Positions 33,072 to 45,300 of a stretch of DNA of 64,000 bases are shown piece after piece. The number at the start of each line of letters is the position of its first letter. Position 1 is the stretch's first letter. Both the position numbers and the translations under genes were made by a program. Source of the stretch: Geosiphon pyriformis (Eukaryota > Glomeromycota > Glomeromycetes > Archaeosporales > Geosiphonaceae); assembly GCA_016748015.1 (NCBI GenBank), contig JAAOMT010000468.1, positions 697,540-761,539 of the forward strand. The letters run 5' to 3'. Below the pieces are notes generated by a model. That model saw only the letters and a program-made list of their open reading frames with translations. It searched no databases and had not been told where the DNA came from.

Positions 33072-34850
33072 GTGGCAGAATCAGAAAGTATAAGAGTAAA
33101 TTATTTAGGATTCATGAAATCCTTATTTCAATACTATTGTCAACACTTAAGATTAAACCAAAATCATATATCAATGGAATCAGCCTTCAATTTCTATGCC
33201 AATGAGAAAATTGCATATTTGTTAGAAACACCAATAAACACTGAATCAGTAAGAGAAACTTTTTACCACAAATTAATCCAAAACACCAGTCTACCAACAA
33301 ATTATAATTTTGCATTCATCATTACTGAGATTAATAAAGAAATTGAACATCACACACAACAAAGATACCCAATCACTTATGCTAGTAAAGGCAAAGGAAA
33401 ATTACAAACACTAGTAGTGACACCAAAACAAATACAACTACCTACTTGGAAGAAAACCAGAGTTAAATTACCAACAAATTCATCATACCACTATACATCT
33501 AGAAGTGCCATCAACATTACATCAACAGGCACGTCCACATTACATGCGACATCAACTTTTGAACAATTCCCATTTCAGAGTAAACAAAGGAAAAAAGATC
33601 TTCTAAGACCATATGGCATGTATTTTGAAGGATTTAAGTTCCAATCACCAACACCATCAGGACTTTAATTTCCACCACTCCAACCAGATTTCAAAACCAT
33701 GAGTCTCTGAGAAGTAATGAAATTGGAGGAAGAACAAAAAGAAGAGGAAGAAGAATCTGAAGATCAAGAATTTACTTACCAGAACCCAATCCCAGAGAAC
33801 CCGAACATTGAAACCCCAAATTTTCAGACTTAGCAAAATCTAAATTTAGAAAATCTGGAAATTGAAACTCTGAATTTTCAAATGCAGCCAAATTAGAATG
33901 ACCAAAACCTCGACTTAATTAATCAACAAAACTTATCTTCTAGAATCATCATTAATTAGCCACTAGCTGAACCCATATGACACCCACCCCAACAACTGTT
34001 TCAACAAATTTATCAGCCACCTGTACCACAAAAACAACAACAAATAGCATATGCACCAATCACAAAGCTTAATAAATTTACTGGCAAAGAAGACGATGCC
34101 CAAGTCTGACTAAATAATATAGCTAAAGCAATTACAGCCAATAACTGGAACAATGTTAGAGCCATATAAGCAATTCCCTAATTTCTTCAGAACACCACCA
34201 ATGCATGGTACCAAAGCTTGCCATCAAACCCCAAAATTTTAACAAATTCAAAACTGAATTTTTAAGGTATTTTAGTAACAATAATAGCATCAACAAGTTA
34301 GCCAACACCTTTACCACAATCAAACAAGGGGAAACTGAAGCAGTTACCACTTACTTGAAATGATTCTACAAGAACCTATGCCAAATTCAAGTGATCTAAG
34401 CTGACTATTTTACAGCGCTACAAATTCTAAACCAGTTCATCTATGGGTTGTGCAGTAGCATCCTCCAATGCATATGCCCAATGCACCCACAAACTCTCCA
34501 GGACACAGTTACCAATGCATGAAATTTCGAAGCAGCTAAACTAGAAGCCAATCATGCTCAAGCCATAAACCTGGTCATGAATGAATCATCTGAATTGGAT
34601 TCCAAATTGAAACAATTCAGTGATTCAATTAATCAGAAATTGAAAGAATACTTAGCTGACAATTATGCAATATATTAACTACCACAATGATGCAATAATT
34701 CTGGAAACATGGATTGTTTCCAGAATCAGTCGTGTTCAACATCTTTGACCAATCAACAATAGCAGCAGAAAATGCGTATTTGCTACTATTGTGATAGACA
34801 AAGACATTTGCAATTTGAATGTTGAAAAAGGATAAGCAACCAAAGATTAG
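33072..34850 (+). pseudogene. GypB-1 gag (broken)
   Basis: Starts at MAESESIRVNYLGFMKSL; the first frame is open for 198 codons (33072-33668). An acidic stretch (EEEQKEEEEESEDQE) follows near 33730-33765, then a proline/glutamine-rich region. The capsid-type segment is at about 34060-34260 (ITKLNKFTGKEDDAQV, FLQNTTNAWYQSL), and a CCHC knuckle (CYYCDRQRHLQFEC) is intact at about 34778-34830. Many TAG/TAA/TGA codons sit at Gln and Trp positions. The start is inside the element, unlike GypA, whose gag frame reaches back into the LTR. Confidence 0.8.
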
Positions 34851-35269
34851 TTAATCAGTATTGAAACTCTGATTGCTGACTACAAACTCAGAATTATGTC
34901 AATAATCAATCAAACTTAGCTCTATATCAACAAGATTACCTACTTATGATGCAGCTGATATATCAAACACCAATGATGTAGCAATTATACTCATCTCCAG
35001 TTTATCAGCCTCCAGCAGCAATTTATCAACTGCAGTCCCAACCCAATTATCAGCCGTAGTCTCAGATAAATTATCCATCCCAACAACATTAAACACCACC
35101 ACAGAACCTACCTCAAAACAGAATTCAAAGACTGAGATTAACACAGCAAAGCTGGAGATCATCAATGATAGTCTATTAACCAATCTCCAGTTCCACAGCA
35201 CAACCATCAGGATCTCAACCATGGAATTCGGGCACTGGATACACCCAAAACCCAAATTCCCAGAACTAT

Positions 35270-35806
35270 TTAAGTCTCCTAGTTACTCCAGAAGATGCCC
35301 CACCCAATAATCTTGAAACCAACCAAAAACAATTACTCACCAATAATATACCTCCAACTACTATCACCAATAACAAATTACTAGCAGTGATCTTTCCATT
35401 CAAACTTGAAGAAACCACACCAGTCCCATTATTCAGTGGAGCCACTCTTGTCACCAAACCAATTATTACTATGTACATTGATGTCAAAGTCAATGACCAC
35501 TCCATTAAACTGATCCTAGATAGTAGATCAGCTGGCAGCATTATTACAAAGCAACTCATGGACCAATTAAGTCATCGAGTTGATTGCGCTGCCAGCACCA
35601 AAATCATAACTGCTGATGAAGCAATTAAAACTCCCATTGGTGAGATTGATGACTTCCCTATAGAAGTCAATGGTATTATTGTACTAATCAAAGTATTAGT
35701 CATAGAAACCATCCAATACCAAGCACTTATTGGTAATGATTGGCTATCTAAAACCAATGCATTGCTTGATTGGAATATGCAGGAGCTTCAAATCAGCCAA
35801 AATGGA
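35270..35806 (+). pseudogene. GypB-1 retropepsin-like protease
   Basis: The frame is open at 35387-35806 and contains the protease core: TMYIDVKVNDHSIKLIL, the active-site loop, SAGSIITKQLMDQL, GEIDDFPIEVNGI and YQALIGNDWLSKTNALLDW. The catalytic triplet reads D-S-R, so the Gly of D-S-G is Arg (one G-to-A change). This is the least damaged protease in the window. It would process the element's Gag-Pol. Confidence 0.82.
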
Positions 35807-36179
35807 TGACACACACGTGTACCAGCCACGTGTGACCACTTCACGACCACCAACTCGACAGCACCACTCATAGAGTTCGAAGAAGAAAAAGAAAAACCTA
35901 TCTGGGAAGCTTATCAAGTGTCTTGGGCCGACAAAGAACACAATAAGCTGCTGCCAGTACCTTTGTGGAACAACAATAACAGGAAAAAAAAAAAAAAAGA
36001 AGAACTTACCTAGAATGCTGACCAAAACTGGGAAACCCATAACAATCAGGACAAATTATCAACAACCTGGGAATAAGAAGAAGATTAAATAAAAGGAAAA
36101 GGGAAAGAGAAAGAAAAAAATTCCATACCAATTCCTATTCACCCTACATATATGTACACAACACCACAATTAAGCTATC

Positions 36180-36800
36180 ATTATCTAAAACTCATATGTG
36201 TTGATTGCGACAAGAAATTGTTGTCAATAGATGCATGTTGTGGTGACAATGAGAAATACTCAACAGTGACCAAATTCTATTGCCACACATGTGTCATAGA
36301 ATGCTTTAAACATCCAAAATGAAAAGGGAAATGGAACAATGAATCATGTTTGGCTTGTGGTAAAACTCTTCTGGACAAAGAAATGTGGAATGACATTTTT
36401 GGACAAGGAAGAACATGCGACAAATCATGTCAATACATGATTCTCATAAGCAACTGGATAAGAAAAAAAATGCCCATAAATGCCATCTAGAGACAAGCCA
36501 TCAAATGTCTGAATAGATGTCCACACAATGATGATGAAATCTGGCAAATAGCACTTGCCAAAATCAAAAGAGTGACCCAGAAGAAATAAAAACAATCAAA
36601 AACAACCCACCTGAATCCATAGAACTTGACTAAGACCCAGAACCAGTCATAAATCTACTAGATCCAGAACAATTCCATGAACACAACCAGGAATTAGCAC
36701 CCACTAGAGAGGAACAAAAGCAACAGTTGGAAGAAATCAATACTTGACTATGTGATTATTGTTTAATTCCCTGTGACTTCCAATATTGTAATGAGTGTGA
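36180..36800 (+). pseudogene. GypB-1 cysteine-rich domain of unknown function
   Basis: Matches the GypA-3 segment at 9211-9500. Visible blocks are LICVDCDKKLLSI (CX2C), YCHTCVIECF, KGKWNNESCLACGKTL (CX2C) and GRTCDKSCQYMILIS (CX3C). A second cluster (LCDYC ... YCNEC, CX2C twice, about 36750-36800) matches LCEEC...CPEC in GypA-3. Stops include a TGA at about 36319 (from Trp) and TAG/TAA further on. The shared Cys spacing across two diverged families suggests a selected zinc-binding module. Confidence 0.65.
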
Positions 36801-36879
36801 CCTCATTTACAATCTACCACCATGCATAATCTACACAATCCCAGAGGAAAAAGAACCAATCAGTAGTTGTGCATCAGAA

Positions 36880-37872
36880 TTGGAATCAGTTTCCAATCCC
36901 GATTCAGACTCCGACAATGATGATGACAAAAATAATGGTTCTAGCTTTGTTCAAAATGACAATAACAATGACAACAATTCCAACTTAGATTCAAACTCTG
37001 ATTTAAACTACAAACAATATATTGCGCTCTCTGACCTCATCAAAGAGCAGGAACTAAAATGGTTCAGTGATAATAATAAAGGTATTATGCCAGAATGCAT
37101 GCATGATACCAACATAGAGTTTGATCTGAAATATCTGGGGAATGATCCCATCAAATTGGAACTACATTCACACACTTGCATCGATCTGAAAATAGTACTG
37201 GAAATTCCAGCAACAATAATGATTCAACTAGCATTCAGGAGTAGTTTAGCAAAAAAGGGAATTAACATTAGAGGAGGAATAATTGACGCAGAATATGTAG
37301 AAAATATCATTGCTATGCTACAAAATGATTCAGAAAAGGCATATACCATAGATCCAAATGAAAAAATAGCACAGGCAATATTTCTATCTCTGGTGAAAAT
37401 AGCTCAATTAGTGTCAGTGAGAAACAGGGAGGAATTAGGGATTACAGCTAAAGGGATACAGGGATTCAGATCAACAGGTAGAATAGATATACCAGTCAAT
37501 ATGGCAGAGGAAGAAATTGTTGACAAAGGAGAAATTATCTCAACCTGTCAAGCAATTTCCATTCCACCATATAACTGGTATATGTTAGCCATAAAAAGAG
37601 AAGTGAAGGATCAAGCTCAATTGTTTGAAGCAGAAGCCACCATTTGTGAATTAGGAGAGATTGGACTTATCAATCTCTACATCTCAGCCAACAGCCCCAA
37701 AAATATTAAAATTCCCATCCACAATACAACTGGAAACGTTATTGAAATACCAAAGAAAACTATCATTGGATATTTAACCACTGAAGTTGAGGATCAACCA
37801 CCAAACCACATTCCAGATTTTTCACAACTGTGTGAATATGTGGACATTACATCACAAACCATCTACAGATAA
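36880..37872 (+). pseudogene. GypB-1 dUTPase domain with flanking Pol linker
   Basis: An uninterrupted 330-codon stretch. After an acidic Asp/Asn-rich head (residues 8-50) comes a dUTPase-like domain: FDLKY (motif 1), FRSSLAKKGI (motif 2, about 37234-37263), GIIDAEYVENI (motif 3, about 37276-37308), EKIAQAI (motif 4) and KGIQGFRSTG (motif 5). The motif 3 Asp and Tyr are kept, but the following Gly has become Glu and motif 5 has Arg for Gly, so activity is unlikely. The last third (IGLINLYISANSPKNIKIPI, IIGYLTTEVEDQPP) is the usual linker before RT. Confidence 0.8.
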
Positions 37873-37899
37873 AGTGAATGCTATCTGCTCCAATCAGAA

Positions 37900-39300
37900 C
37901 AATTAGAACAGATAAACATGAGAAATCTAGACCCACTTCAACAAATGCAACTAAAAATGTTACTCAGCAACTTCAATGACATCTTTGCTAGTGAAAATGA
38001 ATTTGGCTGCACTAATATCATCTAACATCAGATCAAAACTGGAGATGCAATGCCAATTAAACAAAGAACATACAGAGTACCACTAGCTAGCCATGAGATC
38101 ATTCATCAAGAAATCAATTGGATACTTGACAATAGGCTAATTCAGTCATCAATAAGTCCATGGTCATCACCAGTAGTACTAGTCCAGAAGAAGAATGGAA
38201 AAATTTGCTTTTGTGTAGATTACTGGAAATTGAATGAAGTAACCAAGAGAGACAACTATCCAACTCCAAAGATCCAAGAACTATTCAATACTTTTGGAGA
38301 AAACAAATAGTTCTCGACACTGGATCTAGATAGTGACTACTGGCAAGTAGCCATGGATCCAGCTAACAAAAAAAAAACCACATTTACAACAAAAAAAGAG
38401 AATTTTGAATTTGAAATTATGCCATTTGGCTTGATAAATGCTCCAGCAACATTCCAACGGCTCATGGAAATTGTATATACTGGACTACTATGGAAATCAG
38501 TAGTTATATACTTAGACAACACCAATGTATTTTCAAAAACATTCGATGATTATCTGCATCACCTCTAGCAAGTGTTTGAAAGACTAAAAAGAGCCAGATT
38601 GAAACTAAATGCAATGAAGTGTTCTTTGGAAAAACTGAACTCAAGTTTTTGGAACATGTTGTAAGCAAAGATGGTATCAAAATAGATCCAGATAAGATCG
38701 CAATAGTAAAGAACTTTCCAGTACTAACAAACTTGCCAGAATTAAGGGCATTTTTGGGATTCACAGGCTATTATTACCGCTTCATCAAAGACTTTTCCAA
38801 ATTAGCTTAGCCACTTCACTAGCTACAAACTAAGAATGTAAAGTATGAATGAACTGAAGCTCAACAAAAAACATTTAACACATTGAGAAGAAAGCTTATT
38901 CAAGCTCCAGTGTTGATGTATTCAGACCACAGCAAACCATTCATCATCACTATGAATGTATCAGATTAAGCATTGGGAGCAGTACTATTGCAGAAAAGAC
39001 CAGATAGAAGAGAACATCTAGTAGCTTATGCCAGTAAAAGTTTAAGTCCAGCTGAAAAGAACTATGGAACTCCAGCACTAGAACACTTAGCAATCTATTG
39101 GGCAGTCATGAAATAGAAAAAATACTTAAGCCAAAAGTTTGAAATATACACAGATCACAAGAGACTGACTTCAATTCAGAAACAAAAATTTGCAGACAAT
39201 TACCATGCCAGATGGAAAATAGAACTTTTACTATTTAACTATACAGTACATTATAAAAAGGGAAAAGATAATGGAAATGCTGACGGATTGTCATGAATGA
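37900..39300 (+). pseudogene. GypB-1 reverse transcriptase and RNase H (broken)
   Basis: RT landmarks are KTGDAMPIKQRTYRVP, VQKKNGKICFCVDYWKLN, FSTLDLDSDYWQV and MPFGLINAPATFQRLM. The YLDD box reads Y-L-D-N. A frameshift near 38620 moves the thumb (KFLEHVVSKDGIKI, FLGFTGYYYRFIKDFSKLA) into another frame. RNase H follows: FIITMNVSD, LVAYASKSLSPAEKNYG, KFEIYTDHKRL, VHYKKGKDNGNADGLS. Stops occur at 38023, 38308, 38566, 38808 and elsewhere. It is non-functional. Confidence 0.88.
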
Positions 39301-40720
39301 GACAAATCTAAAAACATTCCAACTCAAAAATATAACAAAAAATGAATATACAAAAATACCAACAACTACAACATTATATAAAGACTCAATTGTTCAAGGA
39401 GAAATTATCTCAAAAAGAACAAAGAGACATAAAACAACAATCCAAATATTTTATCAACCATCAAAATATACTTTACCGGAAAAACAAGAGAAATCCAGAT
39501 CAACCAACCAGAGTAATCACAGAATCAGAGAAAGAGACAATATTATTCAATATGCATTCAAACCCAATAGTAGGACATTTTTACAAAAAAGCAACCATAA
39601 AAAGAACCAGAAAAAAATACTATTGGCCAGCAATGTATCCAGACATCATCTAATACATGCAAAATTGTGATACTTGTCAGAGAAGAAAAAAAGCAAGACC
39701 AAGTGAACCATTAAGACCAATCAAAGTGAGACAACCATTTGATCACATTGGAATTAACTTAGTCGGACCATTAACAATTACCAGCAGAGGCAACAGATAT
39801 ATCGCAGTAGCCATAAACTATCTCACCAAATGGTCAGAAGCAAAAGCCATTCAAAAAGCAGATGCAGAATCCGTTGTCAAATTTGTTCATCAAGATTTGA
39901 TTTATTAACATAGATGTCTAAAAAAACTATTATCAGATTAAAAAACTCACTTTGTGAACAGAACACTGGCAGAATTAAGTCAAAGATTTGGAATTAAAAG
40001 ACCATTATCATTACCATATCATCCATAAACCAATGGACTAGTTAAAAGATTCAATAGAACATTGTGTGAAGCAATTGCCAAAATCAGTCAAAAAAACCAA
40101 GACAAATGGGATTTGTTTATACCATCAGTATTATTTGCTTATCAGACAATAAAATAAGATACCACATAAGCAACACTATTTGAATTAGTATATGGTAGAA
40201 CAGCAACATTACCAGTTGAGATAGAGGTCAATACATATCCAACTGAACCAATAACAGAAAATAATTTTCAAGAAACATTGTTGAGAAGAACATATGACTT
40301 AATGGAAACACTAGAAAACAGATGACAAAAAGCAGCTGACAATATACAAAAGTCATAAAAGAAACAAAAAAAGAGACATGATAACCAACTATCAGACAAA
40401 CCAGTTGAATTCAAGATTGGAAAAAAAGTACTTCTACATCATACTAAAACAGAAAAACAATAGAGTAGAAAATTTGACCTCAAATGGGATGAACCATTTC
40501 ACATTAAAGAAATTCTTGGAAATAGAGCTTACAAATTAAGATAGGACAACAAAATCTTAACCAAAGCAGCACATGGTGATTGACTGAAACAATATCACCA
40601 AATAGCATCATCATCCACCAATAATATTCCACAACTAAGAATACAAAGAATACTAGTTCAACCAGATAAGATTTCATGAGATCTGGAACCAATCATAGTT
40701 ATTGAACCAAACACGTAAAA
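39300..40720 (+). pseudogene. GypB-1 integrase (broken)
   Basis: The HHCC zinc domain is fully visible at about 39553-39690 (MHSNPIVGHFYKKATIK, NCDTCQRRKK). The core has HIGINLVGPL where the first catalytic Asp is Asn, LLSD-stop-KTHFVN where the second Asp is kept, and TNGLVKRFNRTL where the Glu has become Lys. The C-terminal GPY/F-like part (FKIGKKVLLHHTKT, AAHGD) ends at about 40680-40720. Stops are frequent. Asp-to-Asn and Glu-to-Lys both come from G-to-A. Confidence 0.85.
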
Positions 40721-40777
40721 TCAAACAATCAGAGAGTATATAAAGACACATTATACACAACAAAAGCAATCAAGAAA

Positions 40778-41413
40778 ATGGAAATACCAGATCATATTCA
40801 CACTATAGCTCAACAACTGTTCCAGGCCTTAAGTCAACAACAGTTAGACATGGAAATTATCATTAACAACCAAACAATTTGCTATCAAAACACTAAAAGA
40901 AAGACAAAGAACACACCATATCAGTAAGTACTAAAGAATAATAAAAACTGGTCAGATAATATAATAGAAAAAGTAAAAAACACGTTTGGGAAAATACTTA
41001 TTATAGCACCAACAGAAGAACTTACAAAAGAAAATTGGAAGCAGTGAACAGAACAACTTCCAATATTATACTGTTACTACCAGTTAGGTCGGAAGTTAAA
41101 TATTCAGAAGTTGTATATCAACAAATCCAAGAGAATATTCAACCAAGACATAATACAACAAATTGAAGAATTTATCAAAAAGAAAACAAATTCAACACTA
41201 CATATTAGAACAATATACCAACTACACAACATATTTCAAAACTATCCAGAAATACTGTTACACTCTGACATAGAAACCATAACCATTAACCAATAGGAAA
41301 GAATGAACAATACACAAGTGGAAGACATAAGAAACAGAGTTGAACAAACAATACTTGAAAAAAAAGTATTAGAATCAATTCAAAACAAAGATTTTGACAA
41401 AGCTCAATATTAA
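40778..41413 (+). pseudogene. GypB-1 third ORF, unknown function
   Basis: One reading frame of 211 codons from ATG at 40778 to TAA at 41413, interrupted by only three stops (about 40922 TAA, 41046 TGA, 41294 TAG), each explained by a single transition from Gln or Trp. It corresponds to the 203-codon ORF at the same place in GypA-3: shared LIAP block near the middle, a following basic helical region, an IYQLHNIF / FKLYNLFN segment and a C-terminal FDKAQ. No signal peptide or membrane segment is seen. I do not recognise its family. Confidence 0.65.
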
Positions 41414-41424
41414 AAAGGAGGAGA
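41412..41424 (+). other. Polypurine tract of GypB-1
   Basis: AAAAAGGAGGAGA lies three bases before the 3' LTR. It is a typical Ty3/gypsy primer for plus-strand DNA synthesis and fixes the LTR start at 41428. Confidence 0.75.
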
Positions 41425-41427
41425 TAA

Positions 41428-42309
41428 TGTTACTCATAGAAAAAAAAAACAGATATAGAAAAATAGGAGACCAATAAGAGAATAGTAGTTAGCACATGAG
41501 CACATTGCTTAGCAATGTGGAGCAATGTCAGAAAGTATGGCATATTGCTCAGCAATATGGAACAATATTAGAAATTACGGCACATCACTCAGCAATGTAG
41601 AGCAATGTCAAGAAAATACAGCATATTGCTTAGCAATGTGAGTATTGCTTGAGAAATTATAGCACATTGCTTGGAAATATGAGTGATTTCATAGAATCCA
41701 AATTATGTATATATAGCAGTAGCATTAGAAGTAGAAAAGACAGATCTCTCAGTTTAGATTTGATCTAAACAACCTTCCCTTCACAAATATCAATAAATAA
41801 TTATTTACCATCTTAATCCACTCTCTACTATTAATACTTCATGTTGATAGTAAGTAATACTTAACCACATGAGAACAATAGCCTTTGATCATAGCTATTG
41901 ACAGAATACTAATGTGCAATTGCTTTCATTTATTTTTTTATTTTTTATTTTATTTTCCTTGTTTTGTCATTTCATTGGTTTTACTAAACTGATTAAAAAA
42001 TTAAGTGCTAAGTTATTAACGTCAAGGATAGTCTGGTAAAAGACCCCAAAAGAAGAGTATAGAAATTGAAAATTTAAGAATAACTTACCAGAAAAGCATT
42101 TCTGCCAAGATTACTAGCCACCATGCTGAGAAAGAAATTTGATGGAATTGTGATTTCGGGAGGCTACAGAAAAAACAACACTTGAATCTCTGTCTATTAT
42201 ACAAAAAACTCCACAACAAAACCTTCAGATATTAACACCAAAATACCAACTCAGCACCAAATTATGGATTTGTTATTTGACTTGAGACCCCAAATAATCA
42301 TCTGTAACA
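41428..42309 (+). repeat. 3' LTR of GypB-1
   Basis: 882 bp from TGTTACTC to TCTGTAACA, followed by ATGA, the target duplication, and LINE-3 endonuclease sequence. Palindromes are at 41501-41519, 41541-41559, 41581-41599 (degenerate) and 41622-41640, one more than in the 5' LTR. Confidence 0.92.
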
Positions 42310-45300
42310 ATGAAAACAGATCTGGGAGGAATGCGAGTTTTAAGTTTTGTTTGAATTTGGGTTTGGTCAATTCTTTTGTAGATTATTCTTTGGCCAAAAC
42401 TGCTACATAGAACAATTCAAAAGGGATTAAAAGGACTATTGACTACATTTTTGTTAATAAAAACTTGGCTTCAGCAGTTGCAAGTCATGTGATTGGCTCT
42501 GTTTCTGGTTTTTTTGATATTGATCACAAGACTGTTACAGTGTCTATTGGTTTAGGTGGCCTCTTAGATGACTGTCTGAATAGCTTGTACAAACAAGCAA
42601 ATAAAAATCATTGGAAGTTCAATATTAAGGATGTAGATGGGTTCAAGTGAATTAAGTTTAAAGATTATGTGGCTTCCAAGCTGTTATTGGCAGAGGACAA
42701 ACTTTCTGATGCTGAGACAGATAGTAAAATAGATGATATATGGGTTATTCTGGAGAAGGTGATAGTAAAATTGGTCGATGAGATATTTTTGAGACACTGG
42801 TTTAGTGAGTTTTAGTGTTCAAAAAACAGACATTTTTCCAGGTTTTTTGGATTGAAAATGTTGGCTGCCAAAATTGTTAAGAAATTTAATTCTGGTGATG
42901 CTGTTGGAGTTGATCATCTCATAAAAACTTGGTCAACTTTGAATAAAGCCAATACCCATGTTTTCATTGACCTGGTTTTTTTAGATAACTATCCTGTGTC
43001 TATTCTTAAACATTTGTTCTTGGTTCATAAAAGTTATAGGAAGTCTAAGATGCATAAATCAAGATTAACTGAAAAAGCATCTATTAGGAAAGCAATAGAA
43101 AAACAAATAGAAAAGGTGGTGTTGGATTACTTGGTGATGGATAATAAACTGGTTGTGGAGCCAACTAAGGTTAAGTCTAGTGTAGATAGAATTATGAAGA
43201 GTTGGACAAGAAAGCAAATAGTGCCTCCAGCTTTGTCCAATCTCTAGACCTGCCAGTATGCACCTTTAGATTATGTGAAGAATAACATCTTTTCTGGTGT
43301 GATGCATCCTATTGGCTTGAGCAAATTGGTTTTGGTCATTGGTAATTTACCTAATGGAAAGACTGCAGACTTATCTGGCATCCCTAATAAACTGTAAAAG
43401 CATGGTAGTAATACAGTAGTAGATTGTTTGTTGAGACTGCTAAATATGTGCTTGAATGTAGATGGTGTGCTTGTTCTATGGAGGAGGGCATAGGTATCAA
43501 TGATTCCAAAACCCTATAACTGGGATAGAGTTCTTACAAACACTCGTCCTATTACATTGATTGAAACCCCAAAGAAGATTCTTTCTAAAATTCTATTTGA
43601 TCATATTTCATTTGCCTGCAGTAAATTTGGTATCCTCCAAGGTAATAACTTTTCAGTACTGAGAAGCACTTTTACATAATCTCCAGTGTTTGCTGTTGGA
43701 TCTGTTATTAAAGATGCTCTCGAGAAGAACAGGGAAATTTGGTTGATTTTACAAGATATACAAAAAGCTTATGATTCTGTTAGTTGGTACCATCTGAGAG
43801 CTAGCTTGCTGTGGATCAAGATGTGTGACAGATTTATAAAGTTTTTTGGTAGTATACATGAAGATAAGATTAATAGGGTTATGACTGATTTTGGTCTGTC
43901 TAATGGTTATAAGGTGTATAATGGATTGGATCAGGGTGAAATCTTTTTACCTCTTCTCTGAAGAATATTTTATGATCCTTTTTTGTGTAAGATTAAGAGA
44001 CATGAACATTTGTGTGGGTACTGGATTGATACTAAGTTTGTTTTAAGATCAGAAAGAATTGAGAATAGTGGTAAGTTAACATCTCATTTTGCAGCTGGTG
44101 CATTTGTTGATGACACAATATGAGTTGGGAGCTGTCAGGCTTTGACTTAGTATGCTTTGAACATTGCCAGTGAATTCTTTGATGTTAATAACATTTTCAT
44201 TAACAATGATAAAATGGTTGCTATCCCTATTAATTAGGGTGTTAAGATTGCTTCTTTGAGTATTTGTGGTCAACCAATTTTGATTGCCAAAAAAAAAAAA
44301 GCGCATTATTATTTAGGAATTTTTTTGTCTACTGAGGGTCTGTTCAAGCCGAGTGTTGTCAAAGCTTATTTTGATGTTTGTTTCTTTGTTAATGTTGTGT
44401 TGAGAAAAGCTATTACTAATAAGCAGTTTTCATATTTGGTGTTGGCTGTCTTGCAACCTATTGTCAGTTATTAGATTCAGTTCAGTTTTGTTTCATCAAA
44501 TGTTTGTTGCAAGTGAAATGTCATGGTTATGAAGGATCTCAAACTTAAGATCTGCCTTTTCCATAACTTTTCCAATATGGCTTTGCATCATTCTTTGTTG
44601 TATGGTCTAAAAATCTTCAAGCAGGTTCAGTCTGAGAATAAATTGGCAACTGTGGTCTCTTTTTTTAATGTGTTGGGCATTTTGGAATGCTTGTTCAATC
44701 ATAGATTTTTGGACTTGCAGATTATGGGCTGGGCTTCTATAAATCTTTTGCAGTTTTCTGTCAGGTTACATGTTAATCCTGTAAACAATTTTTTGGCTGA
44801 TGTGATGAAAGTTTTTTTGCACAATGAGCTGTCTTTGGTAAATAACCTACTTAATGTCTTTTGCAGTCCTGGTGTTTTTCTTATGTTACTGGTGTTGAAA
44901 AACACTCTTTACTTCAGTTTTGTGCATTCTTTAAAGCATTTTGGTGTTGCATTTGGTGACAGGCTGCTGGATAAAAAGGAATAGACTAGAAAACTTTTCG
45001 GTGGTAGAAGAGGCTTGATCTGAGGGGACCTGTTCTTTCTTGGTTCAAACAAACATCTCAATTTCTAAGTAATGGTGGCATTTTGTTATCTAATATTACA
45101 AAACCTGGCCAGCTTCATGGTTTAAACATTTTGAATTCTCAGAAATTTTCTGTTGTGCAGAGTAGCTTGCATGAGATTTGGTTTAGTTTATTTGACATTT
45201 TCACGAATAGTTCAGTAAAAAATCTTGGCTCAGCTGATGTCACTAGTGGTGCAGCTGTGTATTTTTCTGCTATAGATTTTAGTCTTGGGGTTGGAGTTTG

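Larger units (their letters stand above)
32158..42309 (+). mobile_element. GypB-1, complete Ty3/gypsy retrotransposon
   Basis: A 10,152-bp element flanked by the direct repeat ATGA (32154-32157 and 42310-42313). LTRs are 851 and 882 bp. The gene order is the same as in GypA-3: gag, protease, cysteine-rich domain, dUTPase, RT, RNase H, integrase, third ORF. LTR and gag sequences are unlike GypA, so it is a separate family. Every catalytic domain has stops or altered key residues. Confidence 0.92.

Noticed and set aside
39293-39670. A 125-codon Lys/Thr-rich frame
   Set aside because: It overlaps the integrase zinc-domain frame, which has clear HHCC residues.
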